Shown one piece after another: positions 26,701-34,565 of a stretch of DNA of 58,783 bases. Where the stretch lies: positions 1 through 58,783 of the forward strand of contig JAIPBW010000008.1 of the NCBI GenBank assembly GCA_021738505.1, read 5' to 3'. The position numbers and the translations under genes are program-made. Every line of letters begins with the position of its first letter. Within the stretch, counting starts at the first letter, position 1. Under the pieces are notes generated by a model that saw nothing but the letters and a program-made list of their open reading frames with translations, was not told the origin of the DNA and ran no database searches. Origin of the DNA: Bacteroidales bacterium (GTDB taxonomy: Bacteria > Bacteroidota > Bacteroidia > Bacteroidales > PWNQ01).

Positions 26701-27326
26701 AAGATCACATCTTTGGCTTTTCTTTTTTCATCAGCTCTTGAATATAAGTAGGAAGGTTTCTTAATGATATTACCCGGTAATTCTTCATTTTTGTAAGAAA
26801 GATAAAAGTTCTGCCGCTGGACTTCTATTTTTTTCAATACATATAGTTCCCTATATTTCGACAGAAGGTCAATGCCATTGCGGCACATTTGTATCTTCCG
26901 GTTTATTTTCAGGTCTTTGATATCTCTGTTTCTTCCGAGGAGTTTAAATATTTTAAAGGCTCCTATGGCATCTTTGAATTGATAGTTTTGATGATAAGCT
27001 AATCCCATGAAATAATGTAGCCTGGGAAATTCATCTTTGGGTAGATTTTCATAAGCGTACTCCAAATATTTTATGGGACTTTTTTTATCTCTCTTATCAG
27101 CAAATAACTGACAGGCACCAAACTTATAGTTATATTCAGGGTTTTTACGGTGCAAACTTAAAAGCTGAGAATAAAGCGGATAGGCTTTGGAGTATTTCCC
27201 TTCTTCAAAAAGCTCTTCTGCATCCTCCAGCAGTTCCTCTTCTGACATATATTCTACCTGCGCACTAATGGGGACAGTGAGCAATAAAATAAATAGTAAT
27301 AGTAATATGTGTTTTTCCCTTTTCAA
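20745..27326 (-). CDS. Giant exported TPR-PD40-coiled-coil protein with three C-terminal SPOR domains
   Basis: 2193 residues. A Sec signal (MKREKHILLLLFILLLTVPISAQ) is followed by TPR-like repeats (about 25-150). PD40 propeller blades follow (about 230-345, with NEDYPYLMPDGKTLYFSSTG, very like the PorE-like protein at 16238). Next come about 1300 residues of Lys/Glu/Gln-rich coiled coil (about 370-1690) and a disordered Thr/Ser/Lys/Glu linker (about 1690-1860). Three SPOR domains close the chain (about 1868-1955, 2000-2085 and 2105-2190; cores YKVQIAAFRNR, FTVQVGVFSQP and FSIQVGAYRDR). SPOR domains bind glycan strands stripped of stem peptides, mainly at division septa. I infer a periplasmic tether joining an envelope complex to septal peptidoglycan. 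It is a single gene with its own promoter. I know no named homologue. Confidence 0.85.
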   Translation of the reverse strand: MKREKHILLLLFILLLTVPISAQVEYMSEEELLEDAEELFEEGKYSKAYPLYSQLLSLHRKNPEYNYKFGACQLFADKRDKKSPIKYLEYAYENLPKDEFPRLHYFMGLAYHQNYQFKDAIGAFKIFKLLGRNRDIKDLKINRKIQMCRNGIDLLSKYRELYVLKKIEVQRQNFYLSYKNEELPGNIIKKPSYLYSRADEKRKAKDVIFFSKIHDFVLLSSYGKRGKTGKDIFIARRDKNGEWKEPERLSPKINTPRNEDYPYLMPDGKTLYFSSTGHNTMGGFDIFKSVYDSTEQKWSNPENINFPFNTPYDDIMFITDTSNTTAYFSSTRSSVNDLIYVYKVGLQRQDSVQNLAAAFQSDSINKEQMIAYIRERAELNVNTTQKTFEKTVQEQKQKDKEQALALQKAQEEKLKPDTNKLTSENVDQLFDEIETINDNIRKLKKNQLRFIKIRDIRTTQVNNINKQQNSIDTQKKDAQELARLKEKLKSEKQIAENLIENYETQIQSLADIEEELNHSAGKLQIRMSDSTIKKNDSLYISANHLVQQAKEIPEKENKHLKDIKQKEKKTRNLANQHYKNYKKLTQTIAQTEEKLNDLKNKYNQTADNNKKQNYQNQINRLKDSLYATKHKASKEQKKWIVHRAKADSLIEKQHSTHQLVAIAQDTSIQVKQRLKQDLSDFIANKDISATDSLYADSETQADWKKDSLFLIKQERKQKLSEANQYLTSLKAQKDKKQTIIDELTKASAFWAQAAQENIRKLDSLQTIRQLKNSPQINPKVKTIKKQAKRDLRRSIVAKTTAKWLDTLIQEDQTAITAISKDIKKLKSAIDKGNAEEVELSFRAIERKVNKVQSANTYFDLHKNQLVQNKLKKSTTLTNKAITIDNNKKQILLDSANLLKKEANDIWKGIQYNDLIAEAKAVNNEQLQQDIDTNNLNWVQKNREQLLRATTAPDTSEVYFDRQYAQKTKEKAEQHLTQKAQKKRQDTIPPAIVSKGSDKIKYKPKKDTASKLSTLNVKTSIASIPDKPEKKQSNKKRKTTVSFLDPNPFTPIAITKKQTPEDNLYVITTKANIIVDPGRFEVSHHFLTKTKTAPEDTMVTDTSSEMRMETNKIASRIDSLNHEYDNLIDTLKQQKHKIYAAIHKNSTQIDRLSANLNNPKIKQDTLLQRKQQFIERTSDKYVLLDLYETISQRIARYQKEKQQNLTLLEQISPQEITLEEIEGLYANIKAPQQYENLILSLAQKAINKSKETANQELAELEDRKSEMQEKTSHYKNLAKQQKEKAGSRWFNSSKEKWNQKASQTLSKADSIQHEIKSLNTKIEFVSNRKSKLERIKTDTVLAQVKTIEQPPIAKTRSRSENDIQKYKKDTQDLSNKYAVLNDKIESVQISSIETSSKDSIKELQPVDMVFLRGRVAEDKAQKAKERAGVMREMANQATTAVKKEEYRNKAQLYEKKADSLKTYSKNLFADVNLRRLQGKEITLPDTTTQIPQMQASMKYAIQHINNRIDSLEKRKAQAEENSKTRKKLSVHINDLKEKRDDARIQYVQTKLLSQLDHYEENNLQLDLKTDSIEIKSFERNLAVREQKKAKENIQKMQDYIRSAKQADDQQEKINYLEDAAKFARIALRQQEKSKQHLKTIEGQPVAQKEDNIKQENSINKTPASDTTAISQTETGQAKGTRQAQETTPDSSKTFARKKIEEKKEEVKKQVSIADTVTFAQKETGESTTEIQQASQKVKGSEITSKKEASKTSTTTDTTNLIAQESQELQEEQEEAKQTRSRQDSIREKKKITGETDIATAKQQSTKDKTEKTTATAQTKSKSTDTTKAVERLKSTPGVETLGIRIDNSENASIHYDEESPIPSVSAKDHSGLIYKVQIAAFRNRVDAEAFRGINPLSTERSENNRWIRYMAGNFANYRNALEARNRLRNLKYRDAFVVAYLNGNRISVSRARDLESQKQPAIAETQTISEQERETAESETVTLGETKPATVSEQPESNSNSTTYFTVQVGVFSQPRRAEQLYNVKDLFNDRLANGYYRYYSGHYASRSTAETARDAIRAKGFSDAFIVPMQNMQRISMQQAVNATQSRAEEDTVEEIKEADETTITFSIQVGAYRDRLNNSLINMFERRSGRNINHYTKENGNHIYTVGSYENITAAREELQKMKKAGFDDAFVIALSGDKRISMDEARRLLNR

Positions 27327-27725
27327 AGCGATTATATGTGCATTTAATAAACTATTATCCTTCCATCATACCAAAGATATGGTGAGTTAACCTTGCAAGA
27401 TCTTTAAAAATGAAGCCTTATTATGTTGCCTGTCAGTTTAAAATATTAATAGATCTACATTATTATTTTTTATGTTTGCATCCATTTAGTTAGTCTGTCC
27501 GACGAACAGGCTGAAAATGTGCCTGGTAACAATAGGACAAGTTTTGAAATAGTTTACTATCTCTGCAACTTTTCGTGTACTGCATTTGACTTAATCTTAA
27601 AGAATACTTTAGCTTACCGGTTTTATATTTCCCGTAACGATTTTTTTATTACAAGGTTACAGTTATAGAGGGGGGATGAATATGTTTCTCTTTACAAAGA
27701 AAAACAATTTTTTGGAAAAAGATAT
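27327..27725. other. Intergenic region between plsY and the giant SPOR gene
   Basis: 399 bp without a plausible gene. It holds the promoter of the giant gene (-7 at 27379-27372). The remainder is AT-rich, and no repeat shared with the rest of the window was noticed. Confidence 0.5.
27372..27379 (-). promoter_or_regulatory. -7 promoter element of the giant SPOR gene
   Basis: TATCTTTG on the minus strand matches TAnnTTTG, 45 bp before the ATG at 27326. A TTG about 16 bp further upstream may be a partial -33. Confidence 0.6.
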
Positions 27726-28325
27726 TTATTTCATTCGAAGTTTGTTTTCTGTTCCGTTGATCAGCCTTCTGATGTTCTTATGATGCGTAATTGGCACCAA
27801 AATCGCGATAAGTATGGTAAAAGCGATGATTTGCGGGGAGTCATTCCCCTCAATAAAAAAAGATATAAAAGGCAGACTCACAGCACCCAAAATGGAGCTT
27901 AATGAGATATATTTTGACACAAGGAAAACAATTAAAAACACAAGCAGTACTAATAAAAAGGAAACGGGAAAAACAGCAATCCCAACACCGGCTAAAGTGG
28001 CTATACCTTTTCCTCCTCGAAAACCTGCAAAAAGCGGAAAAATATGACCTAAAACAGCGGCAATACCAGACAAAATGATGATGGTGCTATGTGGCGATAA
28101 TGAAAACAGTTGCCGGGCAATAATCAATGCACCATATCCTTTTATCATGTCGATTGCCAAAACAACGACTCCAATCTTCCAGCCCAGCACGCGAAAGGTG
28201 TTTGTGGCTCCCGCATTTCCCGAACCGTGATTTCTGACATCGGTGTCGTGAAATGTCTTTCCCAGCCATATTGCAGACGGAATTGAACCTAAAACATATC
28301 CGATTAGTATACTAAACCATGCCAT
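27726..28325 (-). CDS. plsY: Acyl-phosphate glycerol-3-phosphate acyltransferase
   Basis: An inner-membrane enzyme that moves an acyl chain from acyl-phosphate to glycerol-3-phosphate, giving lysophosphatidic acid in the first step of phospholipid synthesis; it works with PlsX. Motifs: GYVLGSIPSAIWLGK, DVRNHGSGNAGATNTFRVLG, GHIFPLFAGFRGGKGIATLAG and a last helix ending in ITHHKNIRRLING. At 199 residues with about five hydrophobic segments it is typical. Its start is 4 bp from the stop of the 1522-residue exported protein gene, so both are probably on one transcript starting at tpiA. Confidence 0.96.
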   Translation of the reverse strand: MAWFSILIGYVLGSIPSAIWLGKTFHDTDVRNHGSGNAGATNTFRVLGWKIGVVVLAIDMIKGYGALIIARQLFSLSPHSTIIILSGIAAVLGHIFPLFAGFRGGKGIATLAGVGIAVFPVSFLLVLLVFLIVFLVSKYISLSSILGAVSLPFISFFIEGNDSPQIIAFTILIAILVPITHHKNIRRLINGTENKLRMK

Positions 28326-28329
28326 AATC

Positions 28330-31300
28330 TTATCTATCTCCTGTTATTCGTCTTATATTTCTTAAAAACTGTTCTCTTTGCATACTGCTTCCCAGATTAT
28401 AACGGAAAGATTTTTCTCCTGTTGGTGTGTCCATTTTGCGGTCTTTCGAGTCCAAATCATTGATAATGGATTTGAATTCATCAGAACCGGCCACAACGGT
28501 TAATACACCGGTAGGTTTATAATTGAAATAATACCATTCTGCAGATGATACCTCTAAAAGAATACTAAATTCACCTTCAGTAAAACCACCGCGTCTTCCT
28601 TTATTAAATACCATATACGCATCTACATATTTACTGACCTGTTGTTCTCCCAGGAAGGCAATGCCAACCGGCTGTGTAGAAATGAAGCTTTCGGATCTTT
28701 CGTCCCAATGAAGCCTGACATCTGTCAATATCATGGTTTGCTTCATGGCATCCGGCATATTTTTGATCCGGTTTTGGATGGTTAATTCTGATATCACTTC
28801 ATTCCCCTGTTCCTTGCCCAGCATCTCCATAAGTGCTGTTTTAAATCGCTGTGTATTTAAGTCAACACCTTTCAATTCTTTATATGAATTAATGTCTTCT
28901 GCCATTAACTCAAGGGCATCTTCGCTGAACAGAAAATCTAAACTTATTACCCCTTTTATTTCTGTGGAGTCGTCATGGATATAATGATTGATTTGGCCAT
29001 AAGTTTGCAAGTCGACTTGTCCTGTTTCTTTAAAGAATTTAATGCTTCCTTGTCCGTTATGAATGCAGTCACGGGTATTATAGGCTGTGTAATTGCCCGG
29101 TAACATTGGTTGCTTAAGCTTTTCTTCCGGAGCAATTCTATATTCCGAGGAAACCTCATCGAATACCAAAACACCTGTGGAGTTAAAAACACTATTGCCT
29201 CTGCGATTACTTCGCGTATTATCATCAACAAAGAATGAGCTGTATATCTGTTTGTTGTCTTTTGCATGTAATATGGAAGCATAAGTATCTCTTCCATTGA
29301 TTGTTTGCATGTTGGAGTCGATCGGGATTTTAATGTTATCCGGCTGAATTACAGAGTTAAACTGAACCCATTGTTTGGGCAATGTGTCGCAATGGTTTCT
29401 GATCTGAAAACCACCATCAAAGGTTAAATATTCATCGGTTGAAACTAATTTTACATTACCTTTATAATTAAATGCCGGACTGAGCGTAAAGTTATCATTC
29501 TCTTTGATCTTTCCTTTGGCATTGGTCATAGAGGTAGAGTCAACAAAAATGTTATTCAGGTAAATCTTTTGTACCTGATCATTCTTATCCACGTAATCGT
29601 AGTTTCCTCGTCCGAAATAGTCATATCGTCCTTCTATGTTGACAACAGCATCGTCGATTGTGTGATATTTCGTTGTTGTATTTGCCAGGATTTTCGCGTT
29701 ATGCAGCTCATCCATCTCAGCTCTTTTCCGGATTATAACATTTTGTTTATCGGGGAATATAGCTGCATCTGCAACACGTATCATACGTACTCCTTTAGCA
29801 TCAATGGTTTGATTCACTCTGCTGTAAATGGCTTTTTCTGCTGTAAATTCCAGCGAATCTTGTCCCGGGTGAATGGATACAAAACGTGCACCTTCCAGAT
29901 CGATATCAGCCAATTCTTTCATACTTTTATTATCATACTTTTTCGACATTTCATCGGAAACCTCTGAAGAAAAGGCCACTTCTTCTTCATCCATATACCA
30001 GGTAAATTGGTCGATGAAGCTGATATACTGATTAATTGGAAATTCAATTTTCGAAGAACCGCTGTTGGATGTAAAATCGCCTTTTCGATCAGCAAATGAA
30101 ATCTCAGCTTTGAAGTTGTTTGTGATCAAATCTTGTTCTACCTTGTCTCCGGATCCCAAACCGAATTCGGATTCCTTTGTATGGAGTGTAAAATCACAAG
30201 TATCGGCATTTATATTTTGGTTGTCGTATTCAAATTTCTCTGATTGTATTGCAGCTTCCTCAATTTGCATCGTTCCACTTCCATGCATATAATCAGGGGA
30301 ATAATTAATTTTTCCTTCAATCTGTGCTTGTTGATCAAACATATTCATTGGTTTGTCCTGGCTGCGAACAGTCATTAAATTGTTATAGGGTTCCCAATGG
30401 AGTTCAACATTATTACCTCCTACGGACGGATATTCAACCTGCCCTTTTTGGGCCTTAACGTTGTATTCATAGGCTATTGCATTTGTGCTATCCGGGAAGA
30501 AATCAAACTCATGAGATTTGGCTGTAGCTGTTAAATACTTTAGGGTTCCGTTTCCTTCTAATCCTTTGTTGCTGAGCATGATTTGATCTGTGTAATGCCC
30601 TTTGCCACCATAGGCTGTAAAGCCTGTTTCCGGAGTTTGATAAATAAAGCCCAGCGAATAGTCTTTTTGTACGGAAAGCGGGTGCTCGATGACGGGGAAG
30701 ATGCCCCCGGAAGCCAGGTAACCATCAAACTGCAGCCCTTCGGTTTCAAAGTTATCCAAACTGTCAATGCTAAACGGATCTATGCGGTAATAGAATTCAT
30801 TGCGGTCATATATGTTGGGATATTTGCTGTTTTTATCATAATAAACATAAGCATTAGATTCACTGTTTAAGACAGGAAACTTGGGTGATGGTTTTCTTCC
30901 TGACTTATTATCCGGTTTATCAATCAACAGATTCCCCTGCATGTCTTCAATTACACTTTCCACATATTTACGATCTGCATATTTGTCTTTATGTTCTTCA
31001 AATGGTTTTACCCAAAACTCCAGTGAGTCAACAAGAGGCAAGTTGATTTTGAAATTCTTGTAGGAAAACTCAAAATCATTCCCGTGGATGACAAAGCGCC
31101 CGGCTTTAATTTTTCCGTTAAAGTCAAAGTCCCGGTTTTTCTTTAGCGTTAGTTGATCTTGTTTGGGGTCAATGACTACATTCTGAGAGTCACTGAGCGT
31201 AATCATACGTACACCAAACAATTTCATGTTATAATCCAAAAGACTTAACTCCGCATTGCTTTGCTGTCTCGTTCTTGAGTTAAAGCTAATCACGTCATAA

Positions 31301-32898
31301 TCGGTTAAACCCCGTCGAGCTTTCAGGTAATTAAATAAGCGTTCCCGGATTGTAATCATATCATTATCCAGGTTATAGTTTAAGAATCCCATATTGGCCA
31401 GGCGCAAAATCATTGCTTTAACCATGTGCGGGGCATAACCCACAAACTGAACAATCTCATCCAGATGGAAATGCCTTTTCCCGGTTCTGTTATGGAAATC
31501 CTGAATATAATACAAGGGATTCTTTTTATCCATCCCTTTTATTTGCTCAAACTCTCTCTGATCGTAGAAATCCTGGGAGCGGAAAAAAGCTGTGTTTCTT
31601 CCTGAAGCAGAAGGTAAGTTTTGAAACTGGAGCTTTTCTTGTCCCAGCTTAAAAAATATAGCTTCCACGTCAATGTCAATCATGTGGTATGTATCGTAAA
31701 AGGGACTACGCGATAATCCTTCCTGGTCGCGGTTTATGGACAATAGTTTTTTGTCATCTTCATATGTCACACGGATAGCCGGATGATAAATCGAGTCTTC
31801 TTCTAAATACATTGTTAAAGCAGCTCTTCGGCTTACAATGCGGGAAGAGTCGATTCCGAAATCTTCTGCTGTTAATTTAATAAAAGGTTTGTTGTCTCTG
31901 TTGATAATAATTGAGGCATCCCCGGCTTCAGAAGAGGAAGCAACAAGCTTGTTGCCTAACATGGAAAAGCCTCCTGTATAATCGATGGAAGGAAAGATAT
32001 TTTTAATCACTTTTTGGCCTTCAGAAGACACAAAGCGCGGGTAACGAGGGTTTTTTATGCGGTCTCTGGAGACTCCGGTTTCCGTGCGGTTGCTTAAGCG
32101 TCCAATCAATGGATCAGAAAAATATTCTTTGTAAAAGAAGTTGACATTCTCAATTGTGTATTTTGTAAAGCGCATGTCGATCTCATAATCATTGAGGTTT
32201 GCATACACTTTGTCAGGGTCTAAACCGGCATTTTCCCATGTTACAACCCCGCCTTTTCCATGCCAGCGATGACGCTCGATATTGTAATAACCACTCGTGT
32301 TGTAAATCATGCTGGAGTCTTCATGGGAGTAGGCGATCAGATCTGTTTTGGGAATTTCAATTTTAAATTCTTTATTGGCTTCGTCAAATACAAATTTATA
32401 TACATCAGAAGCAGATTGCCATTTCGTGCCCCGGTGAGAAATAAGGTATTTGTTTTTGATGAAGTTATGTAGATTGTTTAATGTCTTTTGGACTTTGGAT
32501 CGCGGAAAGCGCTTGATATAATAGGATAATCCATCGGAAAAACCTATGAATTTTTCATTGGCGTTTTCTTGCCGGAACAAGGCATATATACTTTTTAGAT
32601 AATTCAGTATATTGGGCTCAACCTGATGACGTTTTTCCAATAACAGATTGACGGTTTTTGTTACTGTTTTCTTTTGTTCTGTTTTTAAGGTGTCTGACTT
32701 CCAGAACAGTTTAAACTGAATCGCAAATTCTTCAGCTTTTTTTCTTTCATCTCTGATATTAATACTTTCTACCATTCTGTCAAGCTCTTTTGGGAAATCT
32801 TGCGGGGATTTTGATATTTCCCTTATTACTTGAGCATTTGTGAGTAATGGCGTGAGGACTAGCAGAATAAGAATGAAGTAGTGCGTATAGTGTTTCAT
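28330..32898 (-). CDS. Very large exported protein of unknown function (1522 aa)
   Basis: I do not recognise a family. A Sec signal (MKHYTHYFILILLVLTPLLTNAQ) leads a mostly helical N-terminal third, including a wHTH-like stretch near 480-540 (LDEIVQFVGYAPHMVKAMIL). About 900 residues of repeating beta sequence follow; units with a G-x-G-T-hydrophobic pattern (LEGNGTLKYL, MHGSGTMQIEEAAIQS) and layers such as VVNIEGRYDYFGRGNYDYV resemble beta-solenoid or LptA/OstA-like arrangements, though this is impressionistic. There is no lipobox, T9SS tail or clear barrel end, so a periplasmic or outer-membrane-associated location is likely. It lies 9 bp after prmA and 4 bp before plsY in an apparent tpiA-prmA-x-plsY operon, which hints at a housekeeping envelope role. 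Confidence 0.75.
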   Translation of the reverse strand: MKHYTHYFILILLVLTPLLTNAQVIREISKSPQDFPKELDRMVESINIRDERKKAEEFAIQFKLFWKSDTLKTEQKKTVTKTVNLLLEKRHQVEPNILNYLKSIYALFRQENANEKFIGFSDGLSYYIKRFPRSKVQKTLNNLHNFIKNKYLISHRGTKWQSASDVYKFVFDEANKEFKIEIPKTDLIAYSHEDSSMIYNTSGYYNIERHRWHGKGGVVTWENAGLDPDKVYANLNDYEIDMRFTKYTIENVNFFYKEYFSDPLIGRLSNRTETGVSRDRIKNPRYPRFVSSEGQKVIKNIFPSIDYTGGFSMLGNKLVASSSEAGDASIIINRDNKPFIKLTAEDFGIDSSRIVSRRAALTMYLEEDSIYHPAIRVTYEDDKKLLSINRDQEGLSRSPFYDTYHMIDIDVEAIFFKLGQEKLQFQNLPSASGRNTAFFRSQDFYDQREFEQIKGMDKKNPLYYIQDFHNRTGKRHFHLDEIVQFVGYAPHMVKAMILRLANMGFLNYNLDNDMITIRERLFNYLKARRGLTDYDVISFNSRTRQQSNAELSLLDYNMKLFGVRMITLSDSQNVVIDPKQDQLTLKKNRDFDFNGKIKAGRFVIHGNDFEFSYKNFKINLPLVDSLEFWVKPFEEHKDKYADRKYVESVIEDMQGNLLIDKPDNKSGRKPSPKFPVLNSESNAYVYYDKNSKYPNIYDRNEFYYRIDPFSIDSLDNFETEGLQFDGYLASGGIFPVIEHPLSVQKDYSLGFIYQTPETGFTAYGGKGHYTDQIMLSNKGLEGNGTLKYLTATAKSHEFDFFPDSTNAIAYEYNVKAQKGQVEYPSVGGNNVELHWEPYNNLMTVRSQDKPMNMFDQQAQIEGKINYSPDYMHGSGTMQIEEAAIQSEKFEYDNQNINADTCDFTLHTKESEFGLGSGDKVEQDLITNNFKAEISFADRKGDFTSNSGSSKIEFPINQYISFIDQFTWYMDEEEVAFSSEVSDEMSKKYDNKSMKELADIDLEGARFVSIHPGQDSLEFTAEKAIYSRVNQTIDAKGVRMIRVADAAIFPDKQNVIIRKRAEMDELHNAKILANTTTKYHTIDDAVVNIEGRYDYFGRGNYDYVDKNDQVQKIYLNNIFVDSTSMTNAKGKIKENDNFTLSPAFNYKGNVKLVSTDEYLTFDGGFQIRNHCDTLPKQWVQFNSVIQPDNIKIPIDSNMQTINGRDTYASILHAKDNKQIYSSFFVDDNTRSNRRGNSVFNSTGVLVFDEVSSEYRIAPEEKLKQPMLPGNYTAYNTRDCIHNGQGSIKFFKETGQVDLQTYGQINHYIHDDSTEIKGVISLDFLFSEDALELMAEDINSYKELKGVDLNTQRFKTALMEMLGKEQGNEVISELTIQNRIKNMPDAMKQTMILTDVRLHWDERSESFISTQPVGIAFLGEQQVSKYVDAYMVFNKGRRGGFTEGEFSILLEVSSAEWYYFNYKPTGVLTVVAGSDEFKSIINDLDSKDRKMDTPTGEKSFRYNLGSSMQREQFLRNIRRITGDR

Positions 32899-32907
32899 TT
32901 TTGTCTT

Positions 32908-33747
32908 CTATGATTCTATAGCCGTAAAAACAGCTGCTACCCAATTGTTTTTACTTGTGTAATTTATAAGATTCAAACCGAATTTTTCAGCCATAGTCCG
33001 TATGGAATCAAGATCTTCCGTGTAAAAACCGCTAAAAATAATTGTAGCATTAGGTGAGAGGATTTTACTGTACGAAGGGATATGGTTTAAAAGAATGTTC
33101 CGGTTGATGTTGGCTAAAATAAGATCGAAAGTATAATTCGTTAAAATGTCAACATCGCCCTGAAGCACATCAATTTCCTGATTATTCTTTCTGATGTTTT
33201 CCTGAGTGTTACCTACAGCCCATTCGTCATTGTCCACCGCAACAACCTTATTGGCTCCTTTTATTTTGGCAAGTATAGCTAAAACACCCGTTCCGGAACC
33301 CATATCTAAAACATCTTTGTTCTTTATATCCATAGAAGTCATCAGATCCAGAACCATTGCTGTTGTTTCATGATGGGCCGTTCCAAACGACATTTGCGGC
33401 TGAATGATGAGTTCATAAGGGATGTCAGGAACCGGATCATGAAAAGGCGCTCTTACGATGCATTGGTCGTTGATATAAACCGGGTTGAAATTACTCTCCC
33501 ATAGCTCATTCCAATTTTTATCCTCAAGCTGATCTGTCTTGTAATCTATTGAAAACAGCGGTTTTATTTCTTCTGATAATACCTTGAATTTTTCCGGGTT
33601 ATATTTATTCGTTGGAAGATAAGCATGAATAACATCATCTTCTTCCCAGTATGACTCAAACCCTATATCATCCAAATAAGAAACAAGTATTTCTCTGTTT
33701 TCTGATGTATCCGGATTCAGTGTAAAATCAAATTCTGTATAACCCAT
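32908..33747 (-). CDS. prmA: Ribosomal protein L11 methyltransferase
   Basis: A SAM-dependent class I methyltransferase that trimethylates ribosomal protein L11. The C-terminal Rossmann domain carries motif I VLDMGSGTGVLAILAK, the acidic residue in VVAVDNDEWAVGNTQENI and the catalytic-loop-like LILANINRNILL. The N-terminal region (1-120) is the substrate-recognition part, with FDPVPDIPYELIIQPQMSFGTAHHETT-type linker motifs. At 279 residues it is the usual Bacteroidota length. It lies 11 bp after tpiA and 9 bp before the 1522-residue gene. Confidence 0.95.
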   Translation of the reverse strand: MGYTEFDFTLNPDTSENREILVSYLDDIGFESYWEEDDVIHAYLPTNKYNPEKFKVLSEEIKPLFSIDYKTDQLEDKNWNELWESNFNPVYINDQCIVRAPFHDPVPDIPYELIIQPQMSFGTAHHETTAMVLDLMTSMDIKNKDVLDMGSGTGVLAILAKIKGANKVVAVDNDEWAVGNTQENIRKNNQEIDVLQGDVDILTNYTFDLILANINRNILLNHIPSYSKILSPNATIIFSGFYTEDLDSIRTMAEKFGLNLINYTSKNNWVAAVFTAIES

Positions 33748-33758
33748 AAGGTGTTTTT

Positions 33759-34532
33759 TTAATTAAAACTTTGGACTATTTCTATAAAGTCTTTTGCTTT
33801 AAGCGATGCACCGCCGATAAGTCCACCGTCAACATCATTTTTAGAGAAAAGTTCCACTGCATTATTCGGTTTGCAGCTTCCTCCGTATAGTAAGACTATA
33901 TTTTCGGCCACTGTATCACCATATTTTTTAGCAATTAGCTGCCGGATAAAATGGTGCATTTCCTGAGCTTGTTCCGGAGTTGCCGTTTTACCTGTTCCAA
34001 TAGCCCAGACGGGCTCATAGGCAATGATAAGGTTACTTATTTGTTCCTTGTTGAGGTGGAATAAGCTTTCTTGAATTTGTTTTTCAATCAACTCGTTTTG
34101 TTTGTTGCTTTCTCTGGTCTCCAGAGGTTCTCCACAACAAAATATGGGAGTTAGTTGTGCTTCTAAGACAGCATTCACTTTTTGTTTTAAAAATTCGTTG
34201 GATTCATTAAAATAACTGCGGCGTTCGGAATGTCCAACGATAATGTATTCAGCCCCTGTGGATTTTATCATCTCCGGGGATACCTCTCCGGTAAACGCTC
34301 CCCTGGGTTCATGGTAACTATTTTGAGCTCCAACAGAAATGTTATCGTAGCCGTCTACTTGTTTTACCGCATCGGGTATCCAGGGAAACGGGGGTATAAT
34401 GATAATTTCTTGCTCATTGGTTATTGCATCATTCGTGGATTTAACTTCTTTTATGATGTCATTGACCAGTTGACTTGCCTCATCCTGAAGCATGTTCATT
34501 TTCCAGTTTCCTGCGACAATTTTTTTTCTCAT
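33759..34532 (-). CDS. tpiA: Triosephosphate isomerase
   Basis: It interconverts dihydroxyacetone phosphate and glyceraldehyde-3-phosphate in glycolysis; it is cytosolic. Catalytic residues are visible: Lys in VAGNWKMN, His in IIVGHSERRSYF and Glu in IIAYEPVWAIGTGKTATPEQ, with the phosphate-gripping YGGSCKPNN and GLIGGASL near the end. A longer frame starts at 34553, but the -7 element TATATTTG occupies 34558-34551, so the start at 34532 (MRKKIVAGNWKM) is correct, giving 257 residues. It appears to head the tpiA-prmA-x-plsY operon. Confidence 0.97.
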   Translation of the reverse strand: MRKKIVAGNWKMNMLQDEASQLVNDIIKEVKSTNDAITNEQEIIIIPPFPWIPDAVKQVDGYDNISVGAQNSYHEPRGAFTGEVSPEMIKSTGAEYIIVGHSERRSYFNESNEFLKQKVNAVLEAQLTPIFCCGEPLETRESNKQNELIEKQIQESLFHLNKEQISNLIIAYEPVWAIGTGKTATPEQAQEMHHFIRQLIAKKYGDTVAENIVLLYGGSCKPNNAVELFSKNDVDGGLIGGASLKAKDFIEIVQSFN

Positions 34533-34550
34533 AACGCGAAAAGTTTGCAT

Positions 34551-34558
34551 CAAATATA
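34551..34558 (-). promoter_or_regulatory. -7 promoter element of tpiA
   Basis: TATATTTG on the minus strand matches TAnnTTTG, 18 bp before the ATG at 34532. It falls between the stop of the permease gene and tpiA and excludes the longer tpiA start. Confidence 0.65.
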
Positions 34559-34565
34559 CGAAAAA

